From Adiantum capillus-veneris (lineage: Eukaryota > Streptophyta > Polypodiopsida > Polypodiales > Pteridaceae), in assembly GCA_014529385.2 (NCBI GenBank), contig CM043966.1, forward strand, positions 103,365,087 to 103,429,086: 64,000 nucleotides of DNA. The letters run 5' to 3'. Positions 20,750 to 35,460 of this stretch are shown piece by piece (position 1 is the stretch's first letter; every line of letters begins with the position of its first letter). The translations under genes were made by a program, and so were the position numbers. The notes under the pieces were generated by a model. It did not search any database and was not told the DNA's origin. It saw only the letters and a list, made by a program, of their open reading frames with translations.

Positions 20750-22050
20750 TCTAGAGAAAAGATCTAGCTCGCTCGCTGCTGCTGCACTACCTTCCCCCGC
20801 CTCTTCTCTCACCTGCACCCTCACCCCCTCCTACGTTCGTTATCCCCTCCCCATTATCAACACGCTGCCCTGCTGCCTTCTGTTGCTCCTGCTCGCTGCC
20901 TCTTGCCGCCCACTACCTTCCGTTGCTCTTGCTTGTTGCCTCTTGCCGCCCATTGCCTTTGCTCCTAGCCCCCTCACTATCACTACACTCCATCCCATAA
21001 GTTGACCCCCCCCCCCCCCCCCCTCTTGTGCCTTTCGTTGATGGTTGTCTCTGCTGCTCGACCGTTCTTTGCTTTAGTAAGACAACACCCTTTCCCGCTT
21101 TCCTTGCAATAGCAGAGACAGATGGAGCCTCATGTTCTACCCTTGAGTGGCTCACAGGAAGCCCCCTCATTTGACCCCACTGAGCCCACCATACAACTTG
21201 CTCTATTTCCCGAGAAGAGAAAGCGAGCCTCACAATAGAGGAGGAGCACCTTCCCAGTAGAGGAGAGGTACGCAACATCCTTTAGGCCCGCCTTCTAGCA
21301 AAGATGGGGGAAGATCATTAACATCCAGCTTCTTGGGCAAGGATACTATTAGATTGAGTTTGAGACTCATGAGATGGATGCCAATGTCATCTCAATGAGC
21401 CCGTTGGCCATTCGAGCCATGGTTTTGATCCAGCATCAGATGTTCTTGTCTAGGAAAAAGACTTGTCCATTTCAGTCTGCTTGAAGGAGTTCTTACCGCT
21501 TCTTTCCAAGATTGATTTTGAGATCGCGACACTATTAGATACCCCACACATGACAGCTTAAGTTGCATCAAGGTGACTAGTGGGCTTTTAGGATACATTC
21601 TGGTTCGTTACACTTGTACTCTCCTAAAGGTGGTCCTTCTACCTAGGGTGAGTGGGGGTGGGCCACTTAGTGAAGGACTATCCTCGTAGGAGTTCTCAAT
21701 CCATAGTGCATGCTCAACCCCCCAAGACTGTACATGCCCAGCAGATAGGTACCCATGACACACCTGTCTCTGATGAAATCATGTTTGTTTATCGAACATG
21801 GTTAAGCAGTCTATTGGCTAGATCTTAAGGACTTTTTAGGAGCTAAAAAATCCTTAAATATCACTTAACTAGACATAGTTACTTGCATACAGCTTTCAAG
21901 TAGTAGTTGTATATTGAGTTCAAGAGCAAGAAGAAGCTCGAAAGATCACCAAAACATACGAGAGTGGAATCCATCTCTTCTAGTGTTGCCAAAGATTCAG
22001 GAGCGAACGTTAGAGCGGAGCCTTTTGCTAGTACTGCTATCGCTTTAGAC
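20750..22050. other. Intergenic; pyrimidine-rich block and C18 tract
   Basis: From 20,755 to 21,060 the plus strand is unusually C/T-rich with repeated CTGCTGCC and CTTGCCGCCCA phrases, and a run of 18 C lies at 21,006-21,023. The frames across it are low-complexity and resemble no protein. From 21,060 to 22,050 nothing is recognised. Confidence 0.45.
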
Positions 22051-22275
22051 GAATCACATCTTGTAAGATCCCCAATTTTTGGGTCTCTTTTAAAAATAAG
22101 AAAAACTTGCTTCTCTCACATTGTCAGCCATGACTTAGACCTACACACTTTCCTCTCCCAGCCACATTGTGGGCTCTCTATTGCGACTCTCATCACCACA
22201 AATTTTGGAGCATCGAGAGTCACTCATCAACCATACACATACTACATCACATGTAACTTTGGTCCCATAGGTCAT
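22050..22275. repeat. Dispersed repeat, copy 1 (partner at 44,620-44,815)
   Basis: About 200 bp match between the two sites. Shared phrases include TTGCTTCTCTCACATT, GACTTAGACCTACACACTTT, CATACACATACTACATCACA and CATAGGTCATATTTGACC. Both copies are bordered by microsatellite or A/T-rich sequence. The family is unknown, with no coding content. Confidence 0.75.
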
Positions 22276-22299
22276 ATTTGACCTCCGTGGACGATAATA

Positions 22300-22476
22300 A
22301 AATCTATATATCTATATAAATAATCTATATATCCATAAATAAAAAAATAATAAGTAAATAAATAAAAAAATAAATAAGTAAGTAAATAAATAAATAAATA
22401 AATATATATATATTCTAATTTGTGTGCATTCAAACAGTTTTCTTGTTGGACGTACTGCAGATGGAACCTTGATTGT

Positions 22477-22544
<68 letters not shown>
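22300..22544. repeat. TAAA/TA-rich block and (CT)n(CA)n microsatellite
   Basis: A/T-only repeats of AAATAAATA type lie at about 22,300-22,412. A compound CT (22,481-22,515) and CA (22,516-22,544) run follows. Confidence 0.93.
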
Positions 22545-22545
<1 letters not shown>

Positions 22546-22979
22546 TAGAAAAATTTTGAACTCATTTTTGGGCCTTTTAAGAGTGCCACATCATCAAAGT
22601 TGTGCAAAAGAAAGCAACCCGGTAGACCCCATGATATGACCTATCATTGGAAAGTTCTTGAAAAATGGATTCTAAAGAGCCAAGGTTCGAAAAGTTTGGA
22701 TGACTTCTATGAAAGTTATGCCAATTTTTTTTCAATATGCCAGGTTTTGTTACCATTACGGTAATCTAAAATCACCTTTTTCTAGATCTACATGAAGGCA
22801 ATGTCCGATACATGCATGCTATATATCAATAGATAGCATTTGAAGAGTAGATTCTAAATATCCAACCTTTGACAAGTTTGGATCTTATTTGCAAAAAAAT
22901 TACCGATCCCCACTTTTTGAAAGCTATGCCACATTAACAATTCATACAAGGCCCATTTTTGAGTCTAACTTTTCCTAAT

Positions 22980-23073
<94 letters not shown>

Positions 23074-23660
23074 TTTCTATCTCAATGTCTTGTTTTCTTG
23101 AAAGTTGAAGAAAAATTTGGGAGAATCATGCAAATTCTAGCTGCTATTTTGGTTGATTTGTTGAGGATAATTTGCTTTGATTTTTAGTTTTCTAAAAATA
23201 GTAAGAAGCCACAAAATTGGCTTTTAAATTTAACAGCATATATATTTTTGATGCCTAAAACAAGTCGATAATTTTTTTCTAGAAAAAGTATATGCATAGA
23301 TTCTCATTGTATACGTATCCATGTATTTTTTTTTAAATGCAATGTGCTTTGAAGGTTTTTAAGGGGTCTACATGGGATAACAAAACTTTTGAGCGATTTT
23401 TGTTCGATTGTATCTAAAAGATGGATCTTAAAAAATAACAATTTCACATAAAATTATTTATTTGTATTTTTTTCAACTCCCTACATGCCTTGAGAACAAA
23501 TCTTTGAAAGGTTTCAATGAGTTTTTTTGTGGTCTATGATAACAAGAATTTACAAAAAAGTTGCTTATAGCCACAAAAGTGGCTCATGTTCACACAGCCC
23601 TAGTGTTAAGGTCTTCACTCTCTCCATAGAGTTGCATTGCACAAAATCTTCCTCCATTTT
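22545..23660. repeat. Intergenic with 91-bp (CA)n microsatellite
   Basis: An uninterrupted CA run spans 22,981-23,072. The rest is AT-rich without gene signals. The phrases around 22,640-22,720 and 22,840-22,930 (GATTCTAAAGAGCCAAGGTT and GATTCTAAATATCCAACCTT) are loosely repeated. Confidence 0.8.
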
Positions 23661-24760
23661 GACTAGAAATTGTTCCTCCAAAAGGTTGGAGGTATCCATA
23701 TTGAATCATCCATAATGCCATTCAAGATATCTTGTGCCAATTGTTGAAGATTTGTGATGAATGTAGGAAAAAGAGATGCCACATTTGAATCTCTATCACA
23801 CACTTTAGCACTTGAATCATCAATTGGCATGTAAACATCATCTTCAATGTTTGTCGGAGTAGAAGAAAAAAAATACGATAAGGAGATGATTCCTTGATTG
23901 AAACACTTCCTTGATGGTTGGTTCTTCCAGCATGATGGAAACCATTTTTGATAAAGAAGTACTTGTGAAACTTCTTCCTTCATGCAATTTTGAATGCTTC
24001 TTCAAAGGTAGAGGGTCCACTACAAGTAACCTTAGTCTTTAGGAAAGGAGACAAACTTGAAATAAATTGATTCATTTTTACATAATCTAGAAATGTAAAC
24101 ATCATCTTCAATATTTGTCAGAGTATAAGAAAACAAATACGATAAAGGAGATGATTCCTTGATTGAAACACTTTCTTGATGGTTGGTAGTTCCAGCATGA
24201 TGGAAACCATTTTGGATAAAGAAGTACTTGTGAAACTTCTTCCTTCAGGCAATAGTGACTGCTTCTTCAAAGGTAGAGGGTCAACTACAAGTAACCTTAG
24301 TCTTTAGGAAAGGAGAAAAACTTGAAATAAATTGATTCATTTTTACATAATCTGAAAATGTAGAATTATATCCACATCTTGCCCATTGATGAGAAAAATC
24401 CTCCTCATAAGCATAGTAGTCTTCACCATGTTGTTGAAGTCTTCACCATGTCCTAAATGAAGTCCATGCTTTCTCCATCGTTGAAACTTTAGAGAATCTG
24501 TTCTGCAAAGCTTCGGAAATCTGGGTATATCCATCTTCAATCTAAGAATACATACTCCAAACTCATTGCTCAACGTTGCCTCTAAGGCATAGCAACAGAA
24601 AATCCCCTTCTTCAATGTCATCCCTTTTGCCAAGGATATGGCAATCCATTCTAAAATCATTAAGAAAATCATCAACATATTCTTCTAAATTCCCAAGGAA
24701 GATTGGGATATCCTCAAAGTTATAGTGTGTCATAATGCTAGAACCACACAAAGGTTAGTT
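23660..24760 (-). pseudogene. Gypsy gag remnant with internal 264-bp tandem duplication
   Basis: Minus-strand translation around 24,360-24,480 gives EDYYAYEEDFSHQWARCGYN, followed by MNQFISSFSPFLKTKV and PSTFEEAVTIA, a gypsy capsid-like pattern, with frameshifts and stops. Further upstream (higher coordinates) FLGNLEEYVDDFLNDFRMDC and DIEEGDFLLLCLRGN are compatible with the capsid N-terminal half. The C-terminal part is duplicated in tandem: AAACATCATCTTCAAT at 23,833 recurs at 24,097, and the units extend to about 24,360. Assignment to gypsy gag is by motif resemblance only. Confidence 0.5.
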
Positions 24761-24990
24761 CCAAACAATCTTTTTTTCTTATGACATGCAATTAACCACA
24801 TAGAGTCTTGAAAGAAATTCAAATATAAATTCTAGATTCTTTTATGAAAATCTTGTTTTTTTTAATGTTATGCCAATCCATACCATTTTCTAGCTCAAAT
24901 TTTATGGTCTTGAAATCAAACTATGCACTCAAAACTATTTTGCTAAGTTGAACTAAAACAAGATGAAAACATGCACGTAAAGGATGTGTT

Positions 24991-25280
24991 GGTGAAAGCA
25001 TGTTAACCTATCGCGCTTTTTGTGCTAGTTAGCAGTTTCAAGTTAGTATATACATCTTCGAAAAGTTGGGCGTCCAGTAAATTTTTTACAAATAATATCA
25101 AAATTTGTCAGAGGTTGTACATTTGGATTCCTTGTTTCAAGTGCTTTCTATTGATATATCGTATGTCATAGATCTTGGAGATGTAGTTCAAGTTATTGTA
25201 CTAGTTAGCATACGTCAAAATTGTGCTAGTTAGCATTGAACGGGACATGAAAAAGCATGATTGGTTAACATGCTTTCACC
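24991..25280. mobile_element. MITE-like element with perfect 18-bp inverted ends
   Basis: GGTGAAAGCATGTTAACC at 24,991-25,008 is the exact reverse complement of GGTTAACATGCTTTCACC at 25,263-25,280. The 290-bp element carries three subterminal copies of CTAGTTAGCA (near 25,027, 25,201 and 25,230). Flanks read TGTGTT before and TGTGTG after, a possible 5-6-bp target duplication. No coding frame is seen. The superfamily cannot be fixed from the ends alone. Confidence 0.75.
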
Positions 25281-27660
25281 TGTGTGATAGTCAACAAGAG
25301 ATAGAATGACAGGGTTTGGTGATGCAAGAATTTCTCCTAATGGAAGGAAAAAACCTCCATTCTTGGGCCATTATCCATGGTCTATGCAAGACCTAATGCT
25401 TAAAACAAAATAAAAATGTAGACGTCCAAACTAAGGTCGTACCTAATGAGAGGCAAAATAAAAGGATTTCCTTAAGCGTTTATCTCAGCTAACCTAAGAG
25501 GGTCCAAGATTCTATGAATTACTTGTTGAAATTGTAATTTAGTGCTAACAATGATATGCACCTTTTGCCTTGCAATGGGAACAAATGGGTCATAAAAGTT
25601 TTTTTGATTCATGTAACCTACTTAATTATGCTAAAATCTAAGCATTCATGCAATATGCAGTAACAATAGATACCGAGCCCTCCTCGTGGGGACAACAAAA
25701 TTGAGGCGGTCCAGGGCAGGCAACAAGAGAAGTGACCTCTAAACAGTCCTCAAGTCTCCCATGCTACTCAATTGGGGCTGGGGCAACTACAAGCACACAA
25801 GACAACAACAAACCCACAGCCAAACCCAACAAAAAAAGGGGCACCACCTAGTTATGGATGCAGATAGTATGTAGTCAACCATGCAAAAAGAGGAATGAAA
25901 ACTTTCCACTTCACAATCGTAGGGATTTGGAAGAGAGTAAGGTAGATAGTACAGATCACCTCGAACAACTAGATCCTGGCATGAAAGATTAGATGCTTCC
26001 GAGCTTAGAAAAATTAGAGAGACAACACAGGGCTTGATCTTATTGCCATTATACCATTGTCTTAGGGTTATAGGAGCCCTCTCACCATATCACCCTCTTA
26101 CAATTAGTCCCAGGCAAACAATTCAACAAGCCCCTTAAAACCACAAAGCATGAAAGGATATAAATAATCTTGAGGAAAAGTTCACCTTATACAAGCCACT
26201 CAGCCAAATTGCTAAGTTGCTTTTGGAGAGAAGGGACGTAGTCGTTGTACATAATTGCACCCCAAACCATCAATCTTATTTATACAAGCAAGTGGAAGCT
26301 ACAAATGTGATGGAGAGTAGGGCATCACTCAATTCCTCTCAATAGACTCAAAGCATCTCTATGCATATACGAGTATAATGTGATAGAGAGCTCTCAAAGC
26401 TTACAATCTCCTCACACAACTAGGGTTGGAGAGTGCTAAGTTATGTGTGCAATGGATCTCATTTTACAAAGAAGAGAAGGCTCTATTTATAAGTTTTTGG
26501 AAGCCCCGATTAGGATTAAACCTAATCAATTTTATTAAGAGAAATATGGATTATGATTTTTTATTTTTTTTTAAATTTCAAATGAGAGTGGGTCTCTCTT
26601 ATTGTTTGAGACACATGAATGTGGGCTCAAGGAGAGAGAATTATTGAGGTTGAAAGAATAGAGGTTTGAGTGAATAACTTGGGAGTGCCTATTTTAGTAG
26701 ATACTAGAGGGTGTATTTTTCACAACAAGGTTAGTGGTTAGTGTTAGTAATTACTAAAAAGTTAATGGTGTAATTTATAATGGCTTGAACGAGTTTGATG
26801 GTAAAAGGAGATGGTGAATGAAGTGGGAATCCTTGAGATGGTGAAGCCTTGAAGAAGCCTGATGCATCCAAGAGTGATCCCCTCCATGAGTCTTATCATG
26901 ATACAAAGCACCCAAGTTATCTTTACACATGTATGGAGGAGGATCATTGGTGAATAATGAAATATATACCTGGTGGGACTAGTGTATGGACTATTCATGG
27001 ACTTTAGCTTAAAGAGCACATGGTGTTTGAATTATGACTACAAAATGAAAAAAAAATGGAGGAATTATGGATATGAGAAAAGATATTGGAATCATATGAT
27101 ATGGTCCCTCTTTGTATTATTTTGGGTGAAATAGGAAAAAGTATGCAAGTATATAGAAATTATATAATAAAATGACTAAATAAGGGAGTCGAAACCAAAT
27201 TTTTGTTTTCATAAGGGTGAGGGTGGAAATGTGGGGGTGATTTGTATAAAAGAACAAAATATTTATGAGATTAGAGGATGTACACATTGGCAACAAAAAT
27301 ATACTTATGGTGCAAAAGGATGAAAAAAGGCATATATAGGTCTAATAAAACACACACCTATATATAAATATTTACAAAAATACTAAAAATTATAAAAGAT
27401 CAAAATAAAAATCTTAGGTTTAGGCCCTTATAAGAGATGCATTATTTTCATAAAAATGGATCATAATAATTATTTATTTATAGTTTTTTGTCCACCTTGT
27501 CAAAAGGTTAGCTAGATGAAGGTTTAGAGGAAAAACTCTAACACACACACGCTTATGTACAATGAAAAAAGTAAGGATGGCCATATTGTTTAGGTGATTT
27601 TTCTTCAGGTGAGGGTAAATCACTATGGAATAATTTGAGAGCCAAAAAATGGCTATCACT
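25281..27660. other. Intergenic, no recognisable feature
   Basis: AT-rich sequence with only short frames of random appearance. I see no element ends, RNA genes or conserved domains. Confidence 0.45.
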
Positions 27661-28103
27661 ATCAAGGAGCAAAGTTAGCACTTGAGAAGTCAAAATATCA
27701 CGTTGCTTGTGGTGCAATGATGGCTGAGAACGTAGTTAATCATGTGGGTGCACATAAGCAAGGGATTTATAATAAAGTGACAAGAGTTTTGACACACATA
27801 AATGAGGGTGAAATAGTCAGCAAGTCAAAATTTGTAGGTGCTTTATCCAAGCCAAATATGGATAGGTTGAATAGTAATTATATTGATTTGGAAACAGCTA
27901 TGCCTTTCGATGTACAAGCTAGAATTAGGGATGTTGAGAGTAAAATAGAACGTATTGCCAAAGACATGCAAAAAAGCACAAGTGGATATGAAGGTTTATT
28001 CAACGGCTGCAACTTTTTGCAAGAGTTACAAAATGCACAACAAGAATTGCATACATTTGAGGTCGATGGCAATGTGTCTGTGGAGAAGCAGATGGAGTTG
28101 TAA
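27657..28103 (+). CDS. Unassigned open frame, helical, possibly part of a retroelement
   Basis: From ATG 27,717 the frame runs 128 codons to a TAA at 28,101; the same frame is open upstream to about 27,657. The product is charged and rich in Glu, Asn and Lys. The segment ARIRDVESKIERIAKDMQKS (about residues 68-87) and QELQNAQQELHTFEVDG (about 103-119) have a heptad-like pattern suggesting a coiled coil. After the stop the frame continues to look protein-like for some 70 codons (NAQALSVLHARESSKVKKDY). It lies about 690 bp before a purine tract and LTR-like sequence, so it may be an element-encoded protein. I do not recognise a family; it may be a decayed gene. Confidence 0.35.
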   Translation, partial: HYQGAKLALEKSKYHVACGAMMAENVVNHVGAHKQGIYNKVTRVLTHINEGEIVSKSKFVGALSKPNMDRLNSNYIDLETAMPFDVQARIRDVESKIERIAKDMQKSTSGYEGLFNGCNFLQELQNAQQELHTFEVDGNVSVEKQMEL

Positions 28104-28776
28104 GCTATCATCACTATAAATGCACAAGCTCTTAGTGTTCTTCATGCTAGAGAGTCTAGCAAAGTAAAGAAGGATTATGTTTTAGCTTTACAAGTTATCA
28201 TTGCTACTCTTATGAGCTTATTAATCTCAAATGATTTTGAACATTATTTACTAATTTTATGCCTATTTTTACATCCAAGAGAAGAAACAAAAGATGAATA
28301 TGCTTTTGGGGTGCCTTAAAGAGTATGAGGCTTTTGTTAGCAATGCTCTTTCTTAGTTGCAACAAGGTAAGGGACCCAAACCAACACCTCTTATGCCTAG
28401 GGTATCTCAATAAGGAATTGCATTGTTTAGCCCTATACAGTTTGCGGTTTGGGTTTACAAGATGACATGGTTGTGGGTGTTTGCATGCTACCATGAAAAC
28501 ACCTTAACCACATCTTTTGATTTTCCACGTTGTGTATGTGTGATGATGTTTGCTTGGCAAAGGAGTGCAGCCAAGAGGTCCCTCATGCTATCAAGTTGAT
28601 GTTTAATGCAAAGGAGATGCTCGCTATAGAAACATGTGATCCACTAGTTATATTCTAAATATTGCTAACTTTATCTATTACGTTTTTCGTCTCACTGATT
28701 GTGCTAGTTTTTCAACCAAAACCTATATTCTAGCTACTTGATAGTTGTAATACAACAATTGGACATGAATTGGCTT
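28104..28776. other. Sequence between the unassigned frame and the purine tract
   Basis: It contains fragmentary open frames continuing from the preceding feature and no recognised domain. It ends at the G-rich tract at 28,777-28,790. Confidence 0.4.
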
Positions 28777-30319
28777 TGGGGGGAGGGGGGATACGATAAA
28801 TAGTTATTACTGTTAGATAGGAGCCTACTAGCTATTATCAAATATTCAATAACTTTATTAGCAATCGATACCCGCTACCTTCTTAACATATGAATATTAC
28901 AAGATATTACCATCTACGACCTGATATTCAATATTTATTAGCTACTAATAGCTACTAGCTTCTTAGCAAATGAATATTTGATATATGAGCATTTTGCTAG
29001 CTATCAAACAAGGACATTGATAGTTGTACAAAAGGTGCATTTACTAGCTTTTACTAGATAGTAGAGACTAGCAATTAAATATGTAAACTATTTCATAAAT
29101 ACTTATCAATTATCAAGTAGATATTAGCTACTGATAGCTATCAAATAGCTAGAAATACTAGTTATTAATAGAAATTTTCTTTTAGGACATAACTATGACC
29201 ACCATTATAAGAGAGCTATTAGCTTGTAATTCCTTTTCAAAAGCTACCATATAACTATGTACAAATAATTTGACTCATTAATAGAATTTACAAGAGCTAT
29301 TAGTCATCAAATAACTTTAAAGACTAGTTATTTATAACAACTTGCTTCTAGGACCTAAATATGGTAGCTATGTGATAGCTACTTGATAGCTTTTAGATAG
29401 CTATTAGCAATTAATAGCTAGCATATAGCTATGTCCAAAAAAAATTGGTTCACTAATAGCATATTCATATTCATAATAATTTTCTTCTAGGACATAAATA
29501 TGATAGCTATGTGATAACTCCTTAATATCTATTATACAACTACTAGTAGGTCATAGCTTTTCAATAGCTACAATGTAGTTATGTCCAAAAAATTTGCTTC
29601 ACTAGTAGCAATCTTAGTAGAGTTTAGACATCAATTAGCTATTTACAACAACTTACTTCTAGGACAAAAATATGATAGGCATATGATAGCTACTTGACCA
29701 AATATCAGCAGAGACAATAGGCTATTAACAAGTCAATAGCTACCATATAGCTATGTCCGAACATTTTGGGTGCACTACTAGCATTTTAAATAGCTATTAG
29801 ATATTTATCATCTATTCAAAGATATTAGATAACAATGGAATAACTATCTAAGAGCTTTTTGAGAGCTATCAAAAGACAATAGCTAGATGTAGATTCCCAA
29901 TAGGTATCATATACCTATCTCTAAACAACCTGCTTTATTCATAGGTATCAAGTAAGCTATTACATATCTTCTAGACAACTATTTGGATGGTATTTATCAT
30001 CAAAAGATATCATGTAGATATCAAATTATATTTGACAACAAGGTGATAGCCACTTTGAGGCTCTTGTTGGCTAGTGATAGCCGTCCAATGTCTATGAAGA
30101 CTAATGTTTGATAGCATATCTTACTACTGGCACATGAATGTGCTACCTACTTGACAGCTATCATGTTGAGCTATATATAGTATCTCTATATATAGCACCC
30201 TGTTCCCCTCTATATAAACTCATCTCGTGTGAACAGTTGACACAAGTTGGGGTTTGCAAATGATGGTGTCGTCTCTCCTCTCTTCTCGTCTACCTGCACT
30301 TTCTCCCTCTAGTTCAACA
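28777..30319 (+). mobile_element. Long TAGCTA-rich LTR bounded by a purine tract and a PBS
   Basis: A purine run (GGGGGGAGGGGGG, 28,778-28,790) precedes about 1.5 kb made largely of diverged units containing TAGCTA motifs. Unit starts of the AGGACATAAATATG type occur at about 29,184, 29,351, 29,488 and 29,661 (spacing 137-173 bp). Near the right end a TATA box (TATATAAACTC, 30,212) is followed by a leader ending in TTCAACA, directly joined to TGGTATCAAAGC, a one-mismatch initiator tRNA-Met PBS. The left boundary does not start with TG, so it is uncertain. A fragment of the same LTR opens the window at 1-305. Confidence 0.55.
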
Positions 30320-30334
30320 TGGTATCAAAGCAGG
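30320..30334 (+). promoter_or_regulatory. Primer-binding site after the TAGCTA-rich LTR
   Basis: TGGTATCAAAGCAGG differs from the canonical TGGTATCAGAGC by one base and abuts an LTR-like CA end. Confidence 0.65.
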
Positions 30335-33600
<3,266 letters not shown>

Positions 33601-35460
33601 TGTAGCCTGTGCTAACATTTCCCCCTTCCTAATTTGGCACACGGCCTCCTGTGTTGGTGAAGCAAAACACAATGACATGGTAGAAAGCAAGTCCATGGAA
33701 GAAATGTTGAGTTGCAAAACATAAGAACAAGTAATGAGCATCAAAGGACAACAAGGATAAAAACGTGAAGTACAATGAAAAATCATGCAATGTGAATTTT
33801 TTGCTTCTGAAAGATGGGTGAATCATAGTCAAAAACTAGATAACATAAAGCAAAAAGGACACCTAAACTATCGTGAAGATGAAACCACTTGAAATTTCCA
33901 TTTTATGCATGGAACACAAGAAATCAATGATGACCCTAGGCTAATGCAAGTTCAAAAACCTACTAGCCTAAAAATTATGTGAACAATCTCAATAAGGCAT
34001 TCAAGTCTATCATGTCTATGGGCTATAAAAAAGCTCCTAATCTATTAGTACATTGTCACAGCTTTTTAAGCTTATGGAAGTTAATTTTTAACATTCATTG
34101 AAAAAAGTAAAGCACAATACAAGGCTACCACCCCAAGGCAAGTTTAGGTATGAATCTCGGCTTCTTGAACCCTCAAGAAGGTGTTCTAAAAGCCTACTAG
34201 CCTACCACGGCGACGACTAACCCCTATCAGCCTAGGGCATCGGTTAAGGGCCCTGACCAAGCGAACCAAGATGATTCCCCTTGCCTGCCAAGTGCTAATA
34301 AGGCGCTAGGCCTCACATGGACACAACATAACATAGAGATTTTCTTTTCATGTGTCTAGTAGCATTTTTGTTACTTTTTCTTGACACTTGCTTGCTTCAT
34401 TGTTTCATTTTTTAGCACTTTTTTACTACTTCCATCATGGTATTTTTATGGAAATTAGACTAAAGGACTAAATCCTAATCATAGTCCTAGGTCATGTTAA
34501 AAATGAATGGAGTATTAAGACTATCACTAAGAGTCTAGGACTAATGAGAAATGAACCTACATTAACCTAAGGTCAAGGCCAATTACCTATGATTAGCACA
34601 CATAAAACCTAATTTTTTGATGAGTTAATATTCACAGAGCAAAGTGTTGAAACTTTAGTATGCCTAGTTTTGAACATGAAAAAACCATAGCTTAGAAGCA
34701 AAAGTTATTTAAGCCAAGCATAGAGAATGGAGAGATGAACAAAAGACCAAAATCATGGAAATATTACACCTATTCATGCTCTTTTAAGCATCCTTGAGCA
34801 AGAATCCCCTTTGTGTAAAGAAGTCTCTTGATCTTTTCTATTTGCAAAAGAAGCTTTTTGAAGCTAAGCGAAAACACAACCTACAAAAGCTTTTTATTTG
34901 AAATCCAAAAACACACAAAAAACATTAATGAAAACCTAAAACTAGGGTCTTTCCTACCCGAATTTGCCAAAGGGAAAAAACTGAAGGAAAAAACGTGCCT
35001 TTGGTTATGCACATAATGCTCTTTGGTAGCAAATTTATGCATACATAACAACAATGAGAGATAAAATGCTTCTACATAAGTACATTTTACAATTTTTACA
35101 ATCTCTCATGCATGATTCAAAGTTGATTAGTTTCTAGCTCAATTGAGGTATGGAATTTAAAACAAGCCAAGAGTTGAAAAATAATGCAACTTTGATGAAA
35201 TGAAGTGGCTCATGAAAGACAAATTTTACATTTTTAAAGCCCTCCAAAAAGCTGGCTAACATCTACTAGCTCACATGAAACTTTCAATTTAAGAGTAATC
35301 TATGATCTAGAGATGACTTCAACTTTTAATGAAAGTGAACGGCTCTAAATAGCCAAATTTTGTACTTGAAATTAAGTTTTTGTTAAAAAGTTATCTAAAC
35401 ACTAGCTCAAATCAAAACATTTCACTTTAGACTAGGCTATGACCTAGCATATATACAACT
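33601..35460. other. Intergenic, no recognisable feature
   Basis: AT-rich, A-rich sequence. A somewhat GC-richer patch at 34,130-34,330 shows no coding or structural signature I can name. Confidence 0.45.

Noticed and set aside
20913-21278. 121-codon minus-strand frame and 20,697-21,005 plus-strand frame
   Set aside because: Composition-driven frames in a pyrimidine-rich block with a C18 tract; no domain, no codon pattern, no homologous copy in the window.
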